A stretch of 64,000 nucleotides of DNA from Evansella cellulosilytica DSM 2522 (GTDB taxonomy: Bacteria; Bacillota; Bacilli; Bacillales; Salisediminibacteriaceae): positions 2,790,001 through 2,854,000 of the forward strand of contig NC_014829.1 of assembly GCF_000177235.2 (NCBI RefSeq). Reading direction: 5' to 3'. Shown one piece after another: positions 8,298 to 17,683 of this stretch. The notes below the pieces were generated by a model. The model did no database searches, had not been told where the DNA came from, and saw only the letters and a program-made list of their open reading frames with translations. Position numbers and translations under genes: made by a program. Each line of letters opens with the position of its first letter. Position 1 is the first letter of the stretch.

Positions 8298-8996
8298 TCA
8301 CCCTCTTTCTGAAAAATAAGGGTCTAGTACAATGTCATTTCTTTTTTCGATACGAACCTCTATGTTATCACTTAATAATTGATCTACAACTCCACCAACC
8401 ATATTAATAGCACTATTTAATGTATTACTATTTCCAATGGCTGTAATCTCAAATGGTGCATAGGATACTTGTCCATCAATTTCAATCACAGGTCCAATAC
8501 ACTGTATATATGAACGGTGATTAATACGATGACCATTAATAGCGATAGCTTCAGCACCAGTAACTAAGAGCTCATCAATCAGCTTTTGAATATGCTGCTC
8601 ATGTACAATATAATTGTTTGGATTTTCTCCTTCAGTCACATAATCAGCATCTGTTAGCGTAACGCTTATTCCCTCGCCTTGCACTTGGACTGCACCAGTA
8701 ACTAAACGCAATTTCTCTAGGTCTTCTACTAAGTTAAAATAACGTCTTTGTTGATTGGCTATTTCCTCTTCTACTTCATTAATTTGATTTTGAACATCTC
8801 GAAGTTCTTCAGCCAAGTTTCGATTTATCGTTTGTTCCATTAATACTTCATTCCGAAGGTCGTCTTCTACTCGCCACTGTGAGTTCGTTATTTGATCAGG
8901 AGATCTGCCTTGTTCACTCGTAAACTGATAACTTATCGCCAAAATAAAACCTGTAACTAATAGGACTAGAGAAAAAATAACGTGGCTACCCTTCAC
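8298..8996 (-). CDS. ylxW: DUF881 membrane protein YlxW
   Basis: This 232-residue protein has an N-terminal membrane segment (HVIFSLVLLVTGFILAISYQF), a coiled coil (residues ~45-90) and a DUF881 domain (GEGISVTLTDADY, LIDELLVTGAEAIAINGHRI). The GTG start at 8996 overlaps the last codons of divIB by 11 bases, and the purine-rich end of divIB (GGAGGAGGAAG) serves as its ribosome binding site. This implies translational coupling. A longer frame to 9062 lies wholly within divIB and is unlikely. Function is unknown. Confidence 0.83.
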   Translation of the reverse strand: MKGSHVIFSLVLLVTGFILAISYQFTSEQGRSPDQITNSQWRVEDDLRNEVLMEQTINRNLAEELRDVQNQINEVEEEIANQQRRYFNLVEDLEKLRLVTGAVQVQGEGISVTLTDADYVTEGENPNNYIVHEQHIQKLIDELLVTGAEAIAINGHRINHRSYIQCIGPVIEIDGQVSYAPFEITAIGNSNTLNSAINMVGGVVDQLLSDNIEVRIEKRNDIVLDPYFSERG

Positions 8997-9762
8997 TCTC
9001 AACTTCTTCTTCCTCCTCCATATCAAACCGTTCAAAATACGGGTTAACTCGCATATGAACAATGCCTTCTACGTTTGGATCTAATTGCTCAACAACAGAA
9101 GGATAAGGACTAATTCTCTCTGCAAAACGCCTAATAGTTGAGTGAACTTCAAACCCATCATTCATATAAATAATTAAGCGCAATGGGTCTTGTTCTGTAG
9201 GAGAAAGTAGAATTTCAGATATTCTAAGCCTTAACGATTGAGAAATATTTACTAGCTCCTCTGCAAGTTCCATAGTATGCTCTTCACTGTTCATACCAGT
9301 TAAAATCGGTCCGTCTATTGGATTTTGTGTGCCATCATTATTTAATACTTGTCCCGTTTCAAGCAAGGGATAATACAATCCATCATACGCTACGTACCCA
9401 ACCCGATTGTATTCTTCTACTGCAATAGCAATACTGTTAGGCCACTCTCTATTTAGTTCAACTTTCGCGATTTCAGGTCTTTCAAGAATAGTTTCTTCTA
9501 CTGATTGAGCATTTATCCTCCACATACTTACTTCTTCTAATAGCCGAGATTGTTGTATGATCCATTCTTCTGAGACATTTTCATTTCCAACAACATTTAC
9601 TGATTTTACATGACTATATGATGTTTGAAAATATGCAACAATTGTCATTAGCAAAAAAAACAAAGAAATATAGAAAATAACTCTACGATTTGCTCGTTGC
9701 TTACGACGGTCCTTTAAAGTTGGAATTCTTTCTTCAATTTCAATGACATTTTTTTTACTCAT
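8986..9762 (-). CDS. divIB: Cell division protein DivIB/FtsQ
   Basis: This 258-residue bitopic protein has a basic cytoplasmic N-terminus, a membrane segment (VIFYISLFFLLMTIVAYFQT) and an extracellular POTRA domain (HVKSVNVVGNENVSEEWIIQ through NREWPNSIAIAVEEYNRVGYV), then the beta domain and an acidic tail. It joins FtsL and DivIC in the septal complex controlling PBP2B. The start at 9762 follows GGAGGAAAGG. The longer frame to 9828 has no ribosome binding site. It lies after murB, separated by a strong hairpin. Confidence 0.92.
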   Translation of the reverse strand: MSKKNVIEIEERIPTLKDRRKQRANRRVIFYISLFFLLMTIVAYFQTSYSHVKSVNVVGNENVSEEWIIQQSRLLEEVSMWRINAQSVEETILERPEIAKVELNREWPNSIAIAVEEYNRVGYVAYDGLYYPLLETGQVLNNDGTQNPIDGPILTGMNSEEHTMELAEELVNISQSLRLRISEILLSPTEQDPLRLIIYMNDGFEVHSTIRRFAERISPYPSVVEQLDPNVEGIVHMRVNPYFERFDMEEEEEVESEG

Positions 9763-9941
9763 TGTTCCTTTCCTCCATTGTATAGCAAGGATTCGACAGA
9801 TAAAATAACATTTCATAACAATCGTCAAATAGAGACAAAATGCCTGTTTATCCGTTCCGTTTTATAGTTCTAATTACCCCCTATAAAAGACTTATAAAGG
9901 TGTATCACCTTTACAAATATCGACATCGTTATGACAAAAGA

Positions 9942-9981
9942 GGATGCTTCAAAAGGTCGCTTTTTACCTTTTGAAACATCC
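9942..9981 (-). terminator. Terminator after murB (repeated hairpin family)
   Basis: GGATGCTTCAAAAGGT pairs with ACCTTTTGAAACATCC with one mismatch in 16. A smaller hairpin, TAAAGGTG/CACCTTTA (9895-9913), lies just beyond it towards divIB. Confidence 0.8.
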
Positions 9982-10049
9982 TTGAATGAGAGAAAACTTA
10001 ATATCCCCTCTTTTCATTAGGTAGAAAACAAAAACTATCGAATTTAATC

Positions 10050-10955
10050 TTAACGCTTACCAACTAACTCTACTTCCGTTTCCATTTTAACACCAAATTT
10101 ATTATAAATGGTATTTTTTGCAAACTGTATTAATTCTAACACATCATTCGCTGTAGCATCACCTTTATTTACAATAAAGTTAGCATGCATTTCTGAAATT
10201 TGTGCGCCACCTATAGAATATCCTTTTAAACCAGCTTCTTCAATAAGCTTTCCTGCATGGTGTGGTAATGGATTTCTAAAGACACTTCCGCAGCAAGGAT
10301 AATTCCAAGGCTGTGTATCTCTACGATAATCTTTATTTTTTTGCATCTCAGCCGTAATTTCTTTTTTATCTCCTTCTTTTAATTGAAATTCTGCTTCAAC
10401 ACAAATTGCTTCATCGCTTTGAAGGCGTGAGGTACGATAAGAAAAATCCATCTCTTTATTCTCTAGCCATTTAAAAGTGCCATCAGAAAATAAAACATGT
10501 GCTTTTATTAATATATTTGATATATCAGAACCATGTGCGCCAGCATTCATAAAAACTGCCCCACCTACACTACCTGGAATACCACTCGCAAACTCTAATC
10601 CCGAATAACCTTTTTTACTCATCATAGTTGATAGCTTTATTAATGAATATCCAGCTCCTACTTTAATGCGATCATCCTTTTGCTGAAACTTCGCTAAGTC
10701 TTCTCCAAGTTTAATGACGACACCAGTAATACCTTCGTCAGAAACTAACAAGTTAGACCCTCTCCCGATTACAAACCAAGGTATTTCTTGCTTCTTAATC
10801 TCTTCTATCGCGATTTGAAGAGCTTCAACTGATGAGGGCTCAATAAATATACTAGCTGGCCCACCTATTTTCCATGTTGTATGTTTTTTTAGTGGTTCAT
10901 TTATTAATATTTTCCCCACTTGAAGAGCTTCTAGTTTTTCCTTTAAAAGCTGCAT
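10050..10955 (-). CDS. murB: UDP-N-acetylenolpyruvoylglucosamine reductase MurB
   Basis: This 301-residue FAD enzyme reduces UDP-GlcNAc-enolpyruvate to UDP-MurNAc with NADPH. The FAD-binding PCMH fold shows [31 protein letters not shown] and [20 protein letters not shown]. The type IIa-like C-terminal part has [20 protein letters not shown], whose serine is the expected proton donor, and [20 protein letters not shown]. Start and length match the Bacillus enzyme. murG normally precedes it and is missing here. Confidence 0.95.
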   Translation of the reverse strand: MQLLKEKLEALQVGKILINEPLKKHTTWKIGGPASIFIEPSSVEALQIAIEEIKKQEIPWFVIGRGSNLLVSDEGITGVVIKLGEDLAKFQQKDDRIKVGAGYSLIKLSTMMSKKGYSGLEFASGIPGSVGGAVFMNAGAHGSDISNILIKAHVLFSDGTFKWLENKEMDFSYRTSRLQSDEAICVEAEFQLKEGDKKEITAEMQKNKDYRRDTQPWNYPCCGSVFRNPLPHHAGKLIEEAGLKGYSIGGAQISEMHANFIVNKGDATANDVLELIQFAKNTIYNKFGVKMETEVELVGKR

Positions 10956-11306
10956 GTTAAACCTCCATAGTAAAATTAAATTAGTTCATTTACATACACT
11001 ATATAAGCATTTTGAGATAATATTCACTCGAAACAGATGAAGTGTTCATCACACATTAACTATGATTGACATGAATTCACAAAGTAATAAACAGTACTAT
11101 TTATTACTTCTTCATTATAACTTAAAAAAGTTGTCTTAATCACTAGAATAGCAAGGAATAGAAAAAAAATGAAGAAAAAAATGTTGTAAAAAATACTTAA
11201 TGTCACGATGATAGTATTATATTAAAAAAATTTTAAACTGTGTTACCATTTTCAGTAGGACATAAAAATTAGTATTTCGGTTGACTGTGTTACTCTATAA
11301 TTTGCT

Positions 11307-11515
11307 AAGGGTAGTTGGGCTGGCAGCTCGCCATCTTACCTTTACTTCTTTTCTTTCCTCAAGGGCAGATCCGGACAGCCCATCTACCTTCACCACTTTA
11401 AAATGACTTAAGGGCAATAAGAACTAAACCTAATCATCTCCCACTTCAGAAACTCGACAATACCCTTCACAAAAAAGCGTTCAAAGGATCACTCTCGCCT
11501 TTGAACGCTTTTTTT
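11307..11515 (+). ncRNA. Candidate structured RNA in the murB-spoVE gap
   Basis: There is no coding frame in this gap. On the plus strand a TATAAT (11296-11301) lies six bases before AAGGGTA (11307-11313), which is the exact complement of TACCCTT (11461-11467) just ahead of a strong terminator. Inside, GGTAG-T-TGGGCTG pairs with CAGCCCA-T-CTACC, sharing bases with the closing stem, so two folds compete. No good -35 box is visible at the usual distance. I recognise no known RNA family. The opposite strand, as a murB leader, is an alternative. The rest of 10956-11295 is AT-rich with nothing recognised. Confidence 0.4.
11471..11515. terminator. Bidirectional terminator after spoVE
   Basis: AAAGCGTTCAAAGG pairs with CCTTTGAACGCTTT around a ten-base loop. 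T runs lie on both strands, so it can end spoVE (minus) and the candidate RNA (plus). Confidence 0.85.
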
Positions 11516-11520
11516 AGTTA

Positions 11521-12618
11521 TTATCGCATATGTCGACTTATATTTAATAATACCCCTATACTCGTTAGCATAAGTGTGAGGGACGACCCCCCATAACTAA
11601 GTAACGGAAGTGTTATTCCAGTAACTGGCATTAACCCAATGACTACACCAATGTTTATCATTACTTGAATCGCTATCATACCAATTATTCCAGTTGCCAG
11701 GAGACTTCCATAAAGATCGGGTGCATATAAGGCAATCCTTAAGCCTCTCCATAGTAAAACAGCAAAGCAACACAAGACGAACGCTCCACCAACAAAACCT
11801 AATTCTTCAGAAACTATAGCAAAAATAAAATCAGTTTGAGGTTCTGGTAAGTAAAAATATTTCTGTCTACTCTCTCCTAATCCTAAGCCTAAAAATCCAC
11901 CAGGTCCAATCGCATAAAGTGATTGGATAATTTGAAAACCACTTCCTAATGGGTCTTGCCACGGATCTAAAAAGGAAGTGATTCTTTGTAAGCGGTAAGG
12001 TGCGGATATAATTAGTCCAACAAAACCTACCAAACCTAGAATACCAAGAAAAGCAAAATGCTTAATTTGGGCACCAGCTACAAAGATAATAACGACACTT
12101 GTAAGCACCATAACTGCACCTGTTCCTAAATCTGGTTGAAGCATGATCAAAGCAAATGCAACCATGACTAAACCTAGAGTTGGAACTAGTCCTTGCTTAA
12201 TCGTTGTGACATACTTTTGGTTTTCCGATAAGTACTTCGCTAAAAAGAAGATCATCGCTATTTTCATAAACTCGGAAGGTTGAATGGAAAATGCACCGAC
12301 TCCTAGCCAGCTCCTCGCACCACCACGGACGAGTCCAACACCTGGTATGAGGACGACGATGAGCAAAATAAAGCAGACGATGATTATCACTTTAGTTAAG
12401 CTACGCCAAGACCAATAATCAACGTTCATCATAAAAAGCATTGCCACGACACCTAAAATCGCAAAAAATAACTGGCGTTTTAAAAAGAAAAACGAGTCGT
12501 TAAAGTTTTGCTCGGCCATCACGGCGCTAGCGCTATAAACCATAATTAATCCAATGACTAATAAGCTAAGGGTTGCAGCAATTAATAAAATATCTGGAGC
12601 TAATTTTTTTTTCGGCAA
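11521..12618 (-). CDS. spoVE: SpoVE, SEDS-family peptidoglycan polymerase (FtsW/RodA type)
   Basis: This 365-residue polytopic protein (about ten membrane segments) has family motifs MVYSASAV, VRGGARSWLGVGAFSIQPSEFMK, QPDLGTGAVMV, GGFLGLGLGESRQK, PEPQTDFIFAIVSEELGF and LPLLSYGGSS. SEDS proteins polymerise lipid II with a partner class B PBP, and for SpoVE the partner is SpoVD, encoded upstream. GAGGTG before the TTG at 12618 sets the start, and the resulting length agrees with SpoVE (366). An FtsW role cannot be excluded, but position between murD and murB favours SpoVE. Confidence 0.9.
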   Translation of the reverse strand: MPKKKLAPDILLIAATLSLLVIGLIMVYSASAVMAEQNFNDSFFFLKRQLFFAILGVVAMLFMMNVDYWSWRSLTKVIIIVCFILLIVVLIPGVGLVRGGARSWLGVGAFSIQPSEFMKIAMIFFLAKYLSENQKYVTTIKQGLVPTLGLVMVAFALIMLQPDLGTGAVMVLTSVVIIFVAGAQIKHFAFLGILGLVGFVGLIISAPYRLQRITSFLDPWQDPLGSGFQIIQSLYAIGPGGFLGLGLGESRQKYFYLPEPQTDFIFAIVSEELGFVGGAFVLCCFAVLLWRGLRIALYAPDLYGSLLATGIIGMIAIQVMINIGVVIGLMPVTGITLPLLSYGGSSLTLMLTSIGVLLNISRHMR

Positions 12619-12703
12619 TAGAGAACACCTCGGTTTCATCGTACATGACATCTTATTTCTCTATTACCTATGTTTATTAACTTTTTGGACAAACATGACT
12701 CTA

Positions 12704-14059
12704 TTAGCTAAACTTTTTTACCTCATTTACAAAATGTTCGCCTCTTTCTTCGAACGTTCGATATTGATCCCATGATGCACAAGCAGGAGAGAGTAAAATG
12801 ATATCTCCTTCTTCAGAATTTACATATGCCTTCTTTACTGCATTTTCTAACGTTTTCTCACAATGCACGAGCTCAATATTTGCCTTTTTTGCCGTTTCTA
12901 CTAGCTTCTGAGCAGTTTCTCCATATGAGACAACACACTTCACTTTTTTCTTAAAGTAGGGAATGAGATCGTCAAAGCTTAAGCCCCTATCTAAACCTCC
13001 TGCAATTAACACGATAGGCTGTTCAAAAGCTTTTAAAGCAGTAATTGTCGCTGGTACATTGGTTGCTTTTGAATTATTATAAAAAGTACGACCGTTTATT
13101 TTGTCTACATATTGAAGACGGTGAGCGACGCCTGAGAACGATTTTAATACTTGACGAATTTTTTCTTCACTAGCTCCAGCTAAATGCGCAGCTGCAGCTG
13201 CAGCGAGACCATTAGCTACATTATGTTCACCTGGTAGAGACATCTCCTCCACCGGTAACAGACGTTTACCAAATACGGTTAAATAGCCATTCTCAATACA
13301 AGCACCATGTTTCATTTCGCCCTTCGTTGAAAAAGGGATAAGTGTAGCTTGTCCTAATTCCACAAGCTTACTTACCTTTTTATCATCAGCGTTATAAATA
13401 ATATAATCATTACTCGTTTGATTCTTAAAAATATTCCCCTTTGCATGTACATATGCATCCATCGTACCGTGGTAATCTATATGTGCTTCTACTAAATTTA
13501 ACAATAATGATATCTTAGGCTTGAACTCATCGATTCCCATCAACTGAAAACTCGAGAGTTCTGTTACTAAAACATTTTTCTCCGTAGCTTTTTGAGCAAC
13601 CTCACAGGCTACTTCTCCGATATTACCTGCGAGTAAAGGATCTTTTTCGCTTCCTTTTAACATTTCATATATATAAGTTGTTGTCGTCGTTTTTCCGTTA
13701 GAACCAGTAATTCCTATAATATCAGCTTCGCAAATATGATATGCAAGTTCAACTTCCGTTAATACTGGTATTGCTTTTTCCATTGCAGCTGATACTAATG
13801 GGTTTGTATATGGAATTCCTGGGTTTTTAACTACATAATCAAGATCATCAGATATGAGCGTTAGTGGATGTGATCCACAAACAACCTCAGCTCCAAGATC
13901 CTGTAAGCTTTGTGCTGCGATATTTTCTTCCAGTGGTTTTTGGTCATTTACTATTACATTAGCCTCAAGTTCTAATAAAAGCTTTGCAGCTGCAGTTCCA
14001 CTTTTAGCCAATCCTAATACTAATACCTTTTTGTTTTTGTATTTCGCTGTCATTTTCAT
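12704..14059 (-). CDS. murD: UDP-N-acetylmuramoylalanine--D-glutamate ligase MurD
   Basis: This 451-residue Mur ligase adds D-Glu to UDP-MurNAc-L-Ala. The N-terminal Rossmann domain begins KKVLVLGLAKSGTAAAKLL. The central domain has the ATP loop ITGSNGKTTTTTYIYEML and the carbamylated-lysine region HAKGNIFKNQ. The C-terminal domain has FYNNSKATNVPATITALKAF and LLSPACASWDQYRTFEERG. Its ATG directly follows the mraY stop, so the two are translationally coupled, with AGGTG inside the mraY end as ribosome binding site. Confidence 0.96.
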   Translation of the reverse strand: MKMTAKYKNKKVLVLGLAKSGTAAAKLLLELEANVIVNDQKPLEENIAAQSLQDLGAEVVCGSHPLTLISDDLDYVVKNPGIPYTNPLVSAAMEKAIPVLTEVELAYHICEADIIGITGSNGKTTTTTYIYEMLKGSEKDPLLAGNIGEVACEVAQKATEKNVLVTELSSFQLMGIDEFKPKISLLLNLVEAHIDYHGTMDAYVHAKGNIFKNQTSNDYIIYNADDKKVSKLVELGQATLIPFSTKGEMKHGACIENGYLTVFGKRLLPVEEMSLPGEHNVANGLAAAAAAHLAGASEEKIRQVLKSFSGVAHRLQYVDKINGRTFYNNSKATNVPATITALKAFEQPIVLIAGGLDRGLSFDDLIPYFKKKVKCVVSYGETAQKLVETAKKANIELVHCEKTLENAVKKAYVNSEEGDIILLSPACASWDQYRTFEERGEHFVNEVKKFS

Positions 14060-15034
14060 TTACATCCACACCTCTAAATAAACACCTATAATTGCTAGTA
14101 ATAAGCCTACTAACCAAAACGTAACCACAACCCGCCATTCGCTCCAGCCTGAGAGTTCATAATGGTGGTGAAGTGGACTCATTTTAAAAACTCGCTTCCG
14201 AGTCACTTTGAAAACAGCAACTTGGATAATGACAGACAGTGTCTCAATAACAAAAACTCCACCAATTATAACTAATAATATTTCCATTTTAGTGAGGATA
14301 GCCACCATCGCTAAAGCGCCACCTAAAGCTAGCGAACCTGTGTCTCCCATAAATACTTTCGCTGGATGAGCGTTAAAAACTAAAAATCCTAATACTGCCC
14401 CTACGACAGCCACTGCGAATAAAGAAACGGTATACAAAGATAGTGAATAAGCGATAATGGCAAAAGCACCAAACGCTATTGCAGTAGTACCGGCTACTAA
14501 ACCATCAAGTCCATCAGTTAAGTTAACAGCATTCGATGTACCTACTAGCATCACAATAATTAATGGGAAATATAACCAACCGATATCAAATGCAACATTT
14601 GTGCCAGGTAAAACAATGTCTGTGGACAACCCCGTTTGGACTAATACAAAATAGACAATGGCCGAGATCAAAACCTGACCTAAAAACTTTTGCTTTGAAG
14701 TAAGTCCTAAGTTTCTTTTTTTAACAACCTTTATAAAATCGTCTAAAAAGCCAAGTAACCCAAATCCAAAAGTTACAAAAATTAACAACCAAATTTCTAC
14801 ATCAATGGAATGGAACTGGCCAGCCATAATGAAGGAAGAAGCAATTAGTGCTAATAAAATCATTAGCCCACCCATTGTTGGTGTACCACTTTTCTTTTGA
14901 TGTGATTGTGGTCCTTCATCACGAATACTTTGCCCAAATTTCAACCTTCTTAAAAATGGAATGAAGATTGGGGAAAGTAGTACAGTGATAAGAAACGATA
15001 AAATCAGAGTGAATAATAGGCCTTGTTCCAGCAT
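14060..15034 (-). CDS. mraY: Phospho-N-acetylmuramoyl-pentapeptide transferase MraY
   Basis: This 324-residue enzyme with ten membrane segments moves phospho-MurNAc-pentapeptide to undecaprenyl phosphate, giving lipid I. Diagnostic motifs are the Asp-rich [49 protein letters not shown] and the C-terminal [14 protein letters not shown]. The ribosome binding site AAAGGAG lies before the start. About 180 non-coding bases separate it from the murF-like gene upstream, where B. subtilis has murE adjacent. Confidence 0.96.
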   Translation of the reverse strand: MLEQGLLFTLILSFLITVLLSPIFIPFLRRLKFGQSIRDEGPQSHQKKSGTPTMGGLMILLALIASSFIMAGQFHSIDVEIWLLIFVTFGFGLLGFLDDFIKVVKKRNLGLTSKQKFLGQVLISAIVYFVLVQTGLSTDIVLPGTNVAFDIGWLYFPLIIVMLVGTSNAVNLTDGLDGLVAGTTAIAFGAFAIIAYSLSLYTVSLFAVAVVGAVLGFLVFNAHPAKVFMGDTGSLALGGALAMVAILTKMEILLVIIGGVFVIETLSVIIQVAVFKVTRKRVFKMSPLHHHYELSGWSEWRVVVTFWLVGLLLAIIGVYLEVWM

Positions 15035-15212
15035 TTTTTACGGAACTCCTTTCTATGTACGGCTCATTCTAAGGTAATGAAGATAACATTTCGAAAGTAG
15101 TCTGTTATACATTTTATCGTCCAACATATATTTTCATGCCACTTCTATAAAATTACCCTCATAAAACGATAGAAAAATTTAAAATTATATTTACTGAATG
15201 AGTGCGAATTCT

Positions 15213-16172
15213 TTATTTAAATTGAAAAGATTTTAGTGAATCATATATCTCCTCGGCTAATAAGCCTAAGTGTACAGAAATTGCTATCGCATGTATTACA
15301 CACTTTAAGTATGGTTTCCACGTGATTGGCACTTCAAAAGGCATGTACACTCCTTTTAATGAAAAATGTAGTTCCTCTCCATTTTCCTTTAATGTGTCTA
15401 TTTGAAAAAGACAGTGCTTTGTGCTGCCGCTAGTAACGACATCTACCTTCCATTCATGATGATGGACAAGGAATTCATCATCGGCATCTAACACTAAACT
15501 AGCAGTCGCTCTCATTCCACTTTCTAACGAAATATATGCTGCTCTTACTTCCTCTTCCGATAGTTTCTCTCTTTTTCCAATCTCCGTAATGATCCCATAG
15601 TTTGGTGGGAAAAGGTGACTAAGCTTAGTTATGTGATGAATACTGTTTAGATCGTATTCAGAGATAAAAACATTGGCATGGCGTTCCATCTTCAATGCAG
15701 ATAAACAAACGTGAAGATCCTCATACTTACTTAAATGATCTGATTTGTGAACGGCGTAGTTCGTTTTCAAAATATGGGCCAGAAGATCTTTAGTAAAAGA
15801 ACTGTTTTTTCCAACAATCGCGACAACCGTCGGGTCAATTTCATCTACATATTCCTTTGCAAGCTGTTCTATTGTAGATGTATAATCTTCCACTTCAAAT
15901 AGTGGAAGATTATGAGATAAGCTAGAGGTTATTAGATCTTTTTTTATAAAAGAAGCTACTGCCCCGTGTTCTTTAGCCTTCATAAGATGATCAGTAATTC
16001 CATTGTTTTCGTTTTCTAAATCTAATGGAAGGTAGATGAAACCTTCCTTCACATCATTGATATTTGTCGCAATTCCCTTTGCTACAAATGATAATGGAAT
16101 CTCCCCATGAATATGACTACTTATCGTTTTAAGTAGGTGAAAATCTAATTGTGCTGTTGTCACTTCTGACAC
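15213..16172 (-). CDS. Degenerate MurF-like protein lacking the P-loop and the third domain
   Basis: This 319-residue protein keeps the layout of the first two MurF domains. The N-terminal domain has ATNINDVKEGFIYLPLDLEN and AKEHGAVASFIKK. The central domain has GIITEIGKREKLSEEEVRAA and SLVLDADDEFL, and it ends at AIAISVHLGLLAEEIYDSLK, the usual end of domain 2. The nucleotide loop is VGKNSSFTKD (about 120-129) where MurF has GSNGKTTTKD, so the Lys and Thr that bind ATP are gone. The third domain, which binds the dipeptide, is absent. It occupies the murF slot and overlaps murE by 13 bases. It cannot be an ordinary D-Ala-D-Ala ligase. A regulatory or scaffold role is possible but unproven. 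Confidence 0.65.
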   Translation of the reverse strand: MSEVTTAQLDFHLLKTISSHIHGEIPLSFVAKGIATNINDVKEGFIYLPLDLENENNGITDHLMKAKEHGAVASFIKKDLITSSLSHNLPLFEVEDYTSTIEQLAKEYVDEIDPTVVAIVGKNSSFTKDLLAHILKTNYAVHKSDHLSKYEDLHVCLSALKMERHANVFISEYDLNSIHHITKLSHLFPPNYGIITEIGKREKLSEEEVRAAYISLESGMRATASLVLDADDEFLVHHHEWKVDVVTSGSTKHCLFQIDTLKENGEELHFSLKGVYMPFEVPITWKPYLKCVIHAIAISVHLGLLAEEIYDSLKSFQFK

Positions 16173-17635
16173 TCCTCTACAGCTTCTTTAGCAACGAGCC
16201 TGTCGTCAAAAAAATGATTTTCCTTCCCAATCGTCTGGTATGTTTCGTGTCCTTTTCCAGCAATTAAGATAACTTCATCTTTCTTCGCCTGACGAATAGC
16301 TTCATAAATTGCATCTCGTCTCTCTACAATGACTTTATAGCTAGATCCCTTCATACCAGATTCCATATCCTTTAAGATAGATACAGGATCCTCGGATCTA
16401 GGATTATCGGAAGTAAGATAAACAAAATCCGATAATTCTTCAGCAATAGCCGCCATTTTAGGACGTTTAGTTTTATCGCGGTCCCCACCACAGCCAACGA
16501 CAACACTTACTTTTCCTTTGGCAAATTCTTTTATGGTTTCTAAAACGTTTTTTAAGCTATCAGGGGTATGCGCATAATCTACAATCACGTGAAAATCTTC
16601 CTCAAGCTCTACACGTTCAAATCTTCCAGCTACACCATCCATATTTGATAAGCTTTCACCTATAGCTTGTAAAGGTATCCCACTAACATAGGCTGCTGCC
16701 GCTGCTGCAAGCGCATTATATACAGAAAAAGTGCCGGCCATTTTCATCGAAACAGAACATGATTCGTTTGAAATGGACATGTTAAAACTCGTACCTTCTT
16801 CATGTAACTGTATTTTAGATGCTTTTAAGTCTGCATTTCCTTTTATCCCATAAGATATGATCGGTGCTGCTGTCATCGTTTCAAGTAGGTCAAAAGTGTC
16901 GTCATCTCGGTTTAACACCGCAACTGGTTGTGATTTATCAGAAAATTGATTGCCGAGTTGAGCAAATAGTAATCCTTTTGCCCTCGCATAGTTTTCCATC
17001 GTCTCATGAAAATCTAGATGGTCTTGAGATAGGTTAGTAAAAACCGCAACGTTGAAATGTGTTCCATGAACACGCCCTAGTTCAAGTGCATGGGAAGAAA
17101 CCTCCATCGTTACAACATTAACACCTTCTTGAACCATAGTCGAAAAACCTTTTTGAAGCACTAAAGACTCCGGTGTCGTATTGTTTACCGCAACTTCCTT
17201 ATCCTTATATTTCATATACATTGTTCCGATAATACCAGTATTTTTTTCAGCATCACGAAGAATCTTTTCTATCAAATGTGTGGTCGTCGTTTTTCCATTT
17301 GTTCCTGTAACACCTATTAAATGTAACTTTGATGAAGGATAATCGTAAAAAGCGGAAGAGATTATTGCCATTGCTCTTTTAGAGCTAGTCACTTTTATTA
17401 CTGGAACAGCTACATTCAAATCCTTCTCAGCAACGATAGCTACGGTCCCTTTTTCTATTGCTTGCGTAGCAAAATCGTGTCCGTCCACGGTATAGCCACT
17501 AATACAAAAGAAAAGACTGCCTTGCGTTACTTCTCTTGAATCCATATGAAGATCAGTAATCGATTGATCTATATTATTATCCCCTACCATCTCGTAAGAA
17601 GGTAGCTTATTCAGTAAAGATCTTAGTTGTACCAT
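16160..17635 (-). CDS. murE: UDP-MurNAc-tripeptide synthetase MurE (meso-DAP type)
   Basis: This 491-residue Mur ligase has the N-terminal domain DLHMDSREVTQGSLFFCISG, the ATP loop GVTGTNGKTTTTHLIEKIL, NNTTPESLVLQ, MEVSSHALELGRV and the C-terminal VVDYAHTPDSLKNVLET. The DNPRSEDP motif is the signature for meso-diaminopimelate rather than lysine, consistent with Bacillus A1-gamma peptidoglycan. GHETYQ and FDDR motifs close the protein. It follows spoVD by 48 bases and runs into the murF-like gene. Confidence 0.96.
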   Translation of the reverse strand: MVQLRSLLNKLPSYEMVGDNNIDQSITDLHMDSREVTQGSLFFCISGYTVDGHDFATQAIEKGTVAIVAEKDLNVAVPVIKVTSSKRAMAIISSAFYDYPSSKLHLIGVTGTNGKTTTTHLIEKILRDAEKNTGIIGTMYMKYKDKEVAVNNTTPESLVLQKGFSTMVQEGVNVVTMEVSSHALELGRVHGTHFNVAVFTNLSQDHLDFHETMENYARAKGLLFAQLGNQFSDKSQPVAVLNRDDDTFDLLETMTAAPIISYGIKGNADLKASKIQLHEEGTSFNMSISNESCSVSMKMAGTFSVYNALAAAAAAYVSGIPLQAIGESLSNMDGVAGRFERVELEEDFHVIVDYAHTPDSLKNVLETIKEFAKGKVSVVVGCGGDRDKTKRPKMAAIAEELSDFVYLTSDNPRSEDPVSILKDMESGMKGSSYKVIVERRDAIYEAIRQAKKDEVILIAGKGHETYQTIGKENHFFDDRLVAKEAVEECQK

Positions 17636-17683
17636 TTACATCCCTCTTTCACTTCACAATTACTTTACAATACAAATTACATT

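Noticed and set aside
11281-11301. TTGACT and TATAAT as a sigma-A promoter
   Set aside because: Only nine bases separate them, too short for RNA polymerase; only the TATAAT is retained as a possible -10.
10956-11470. Decayed murG remnant
   Set aside because: No frame on either strand with MurG motifs such as the N-terminal GGTGGH loop.
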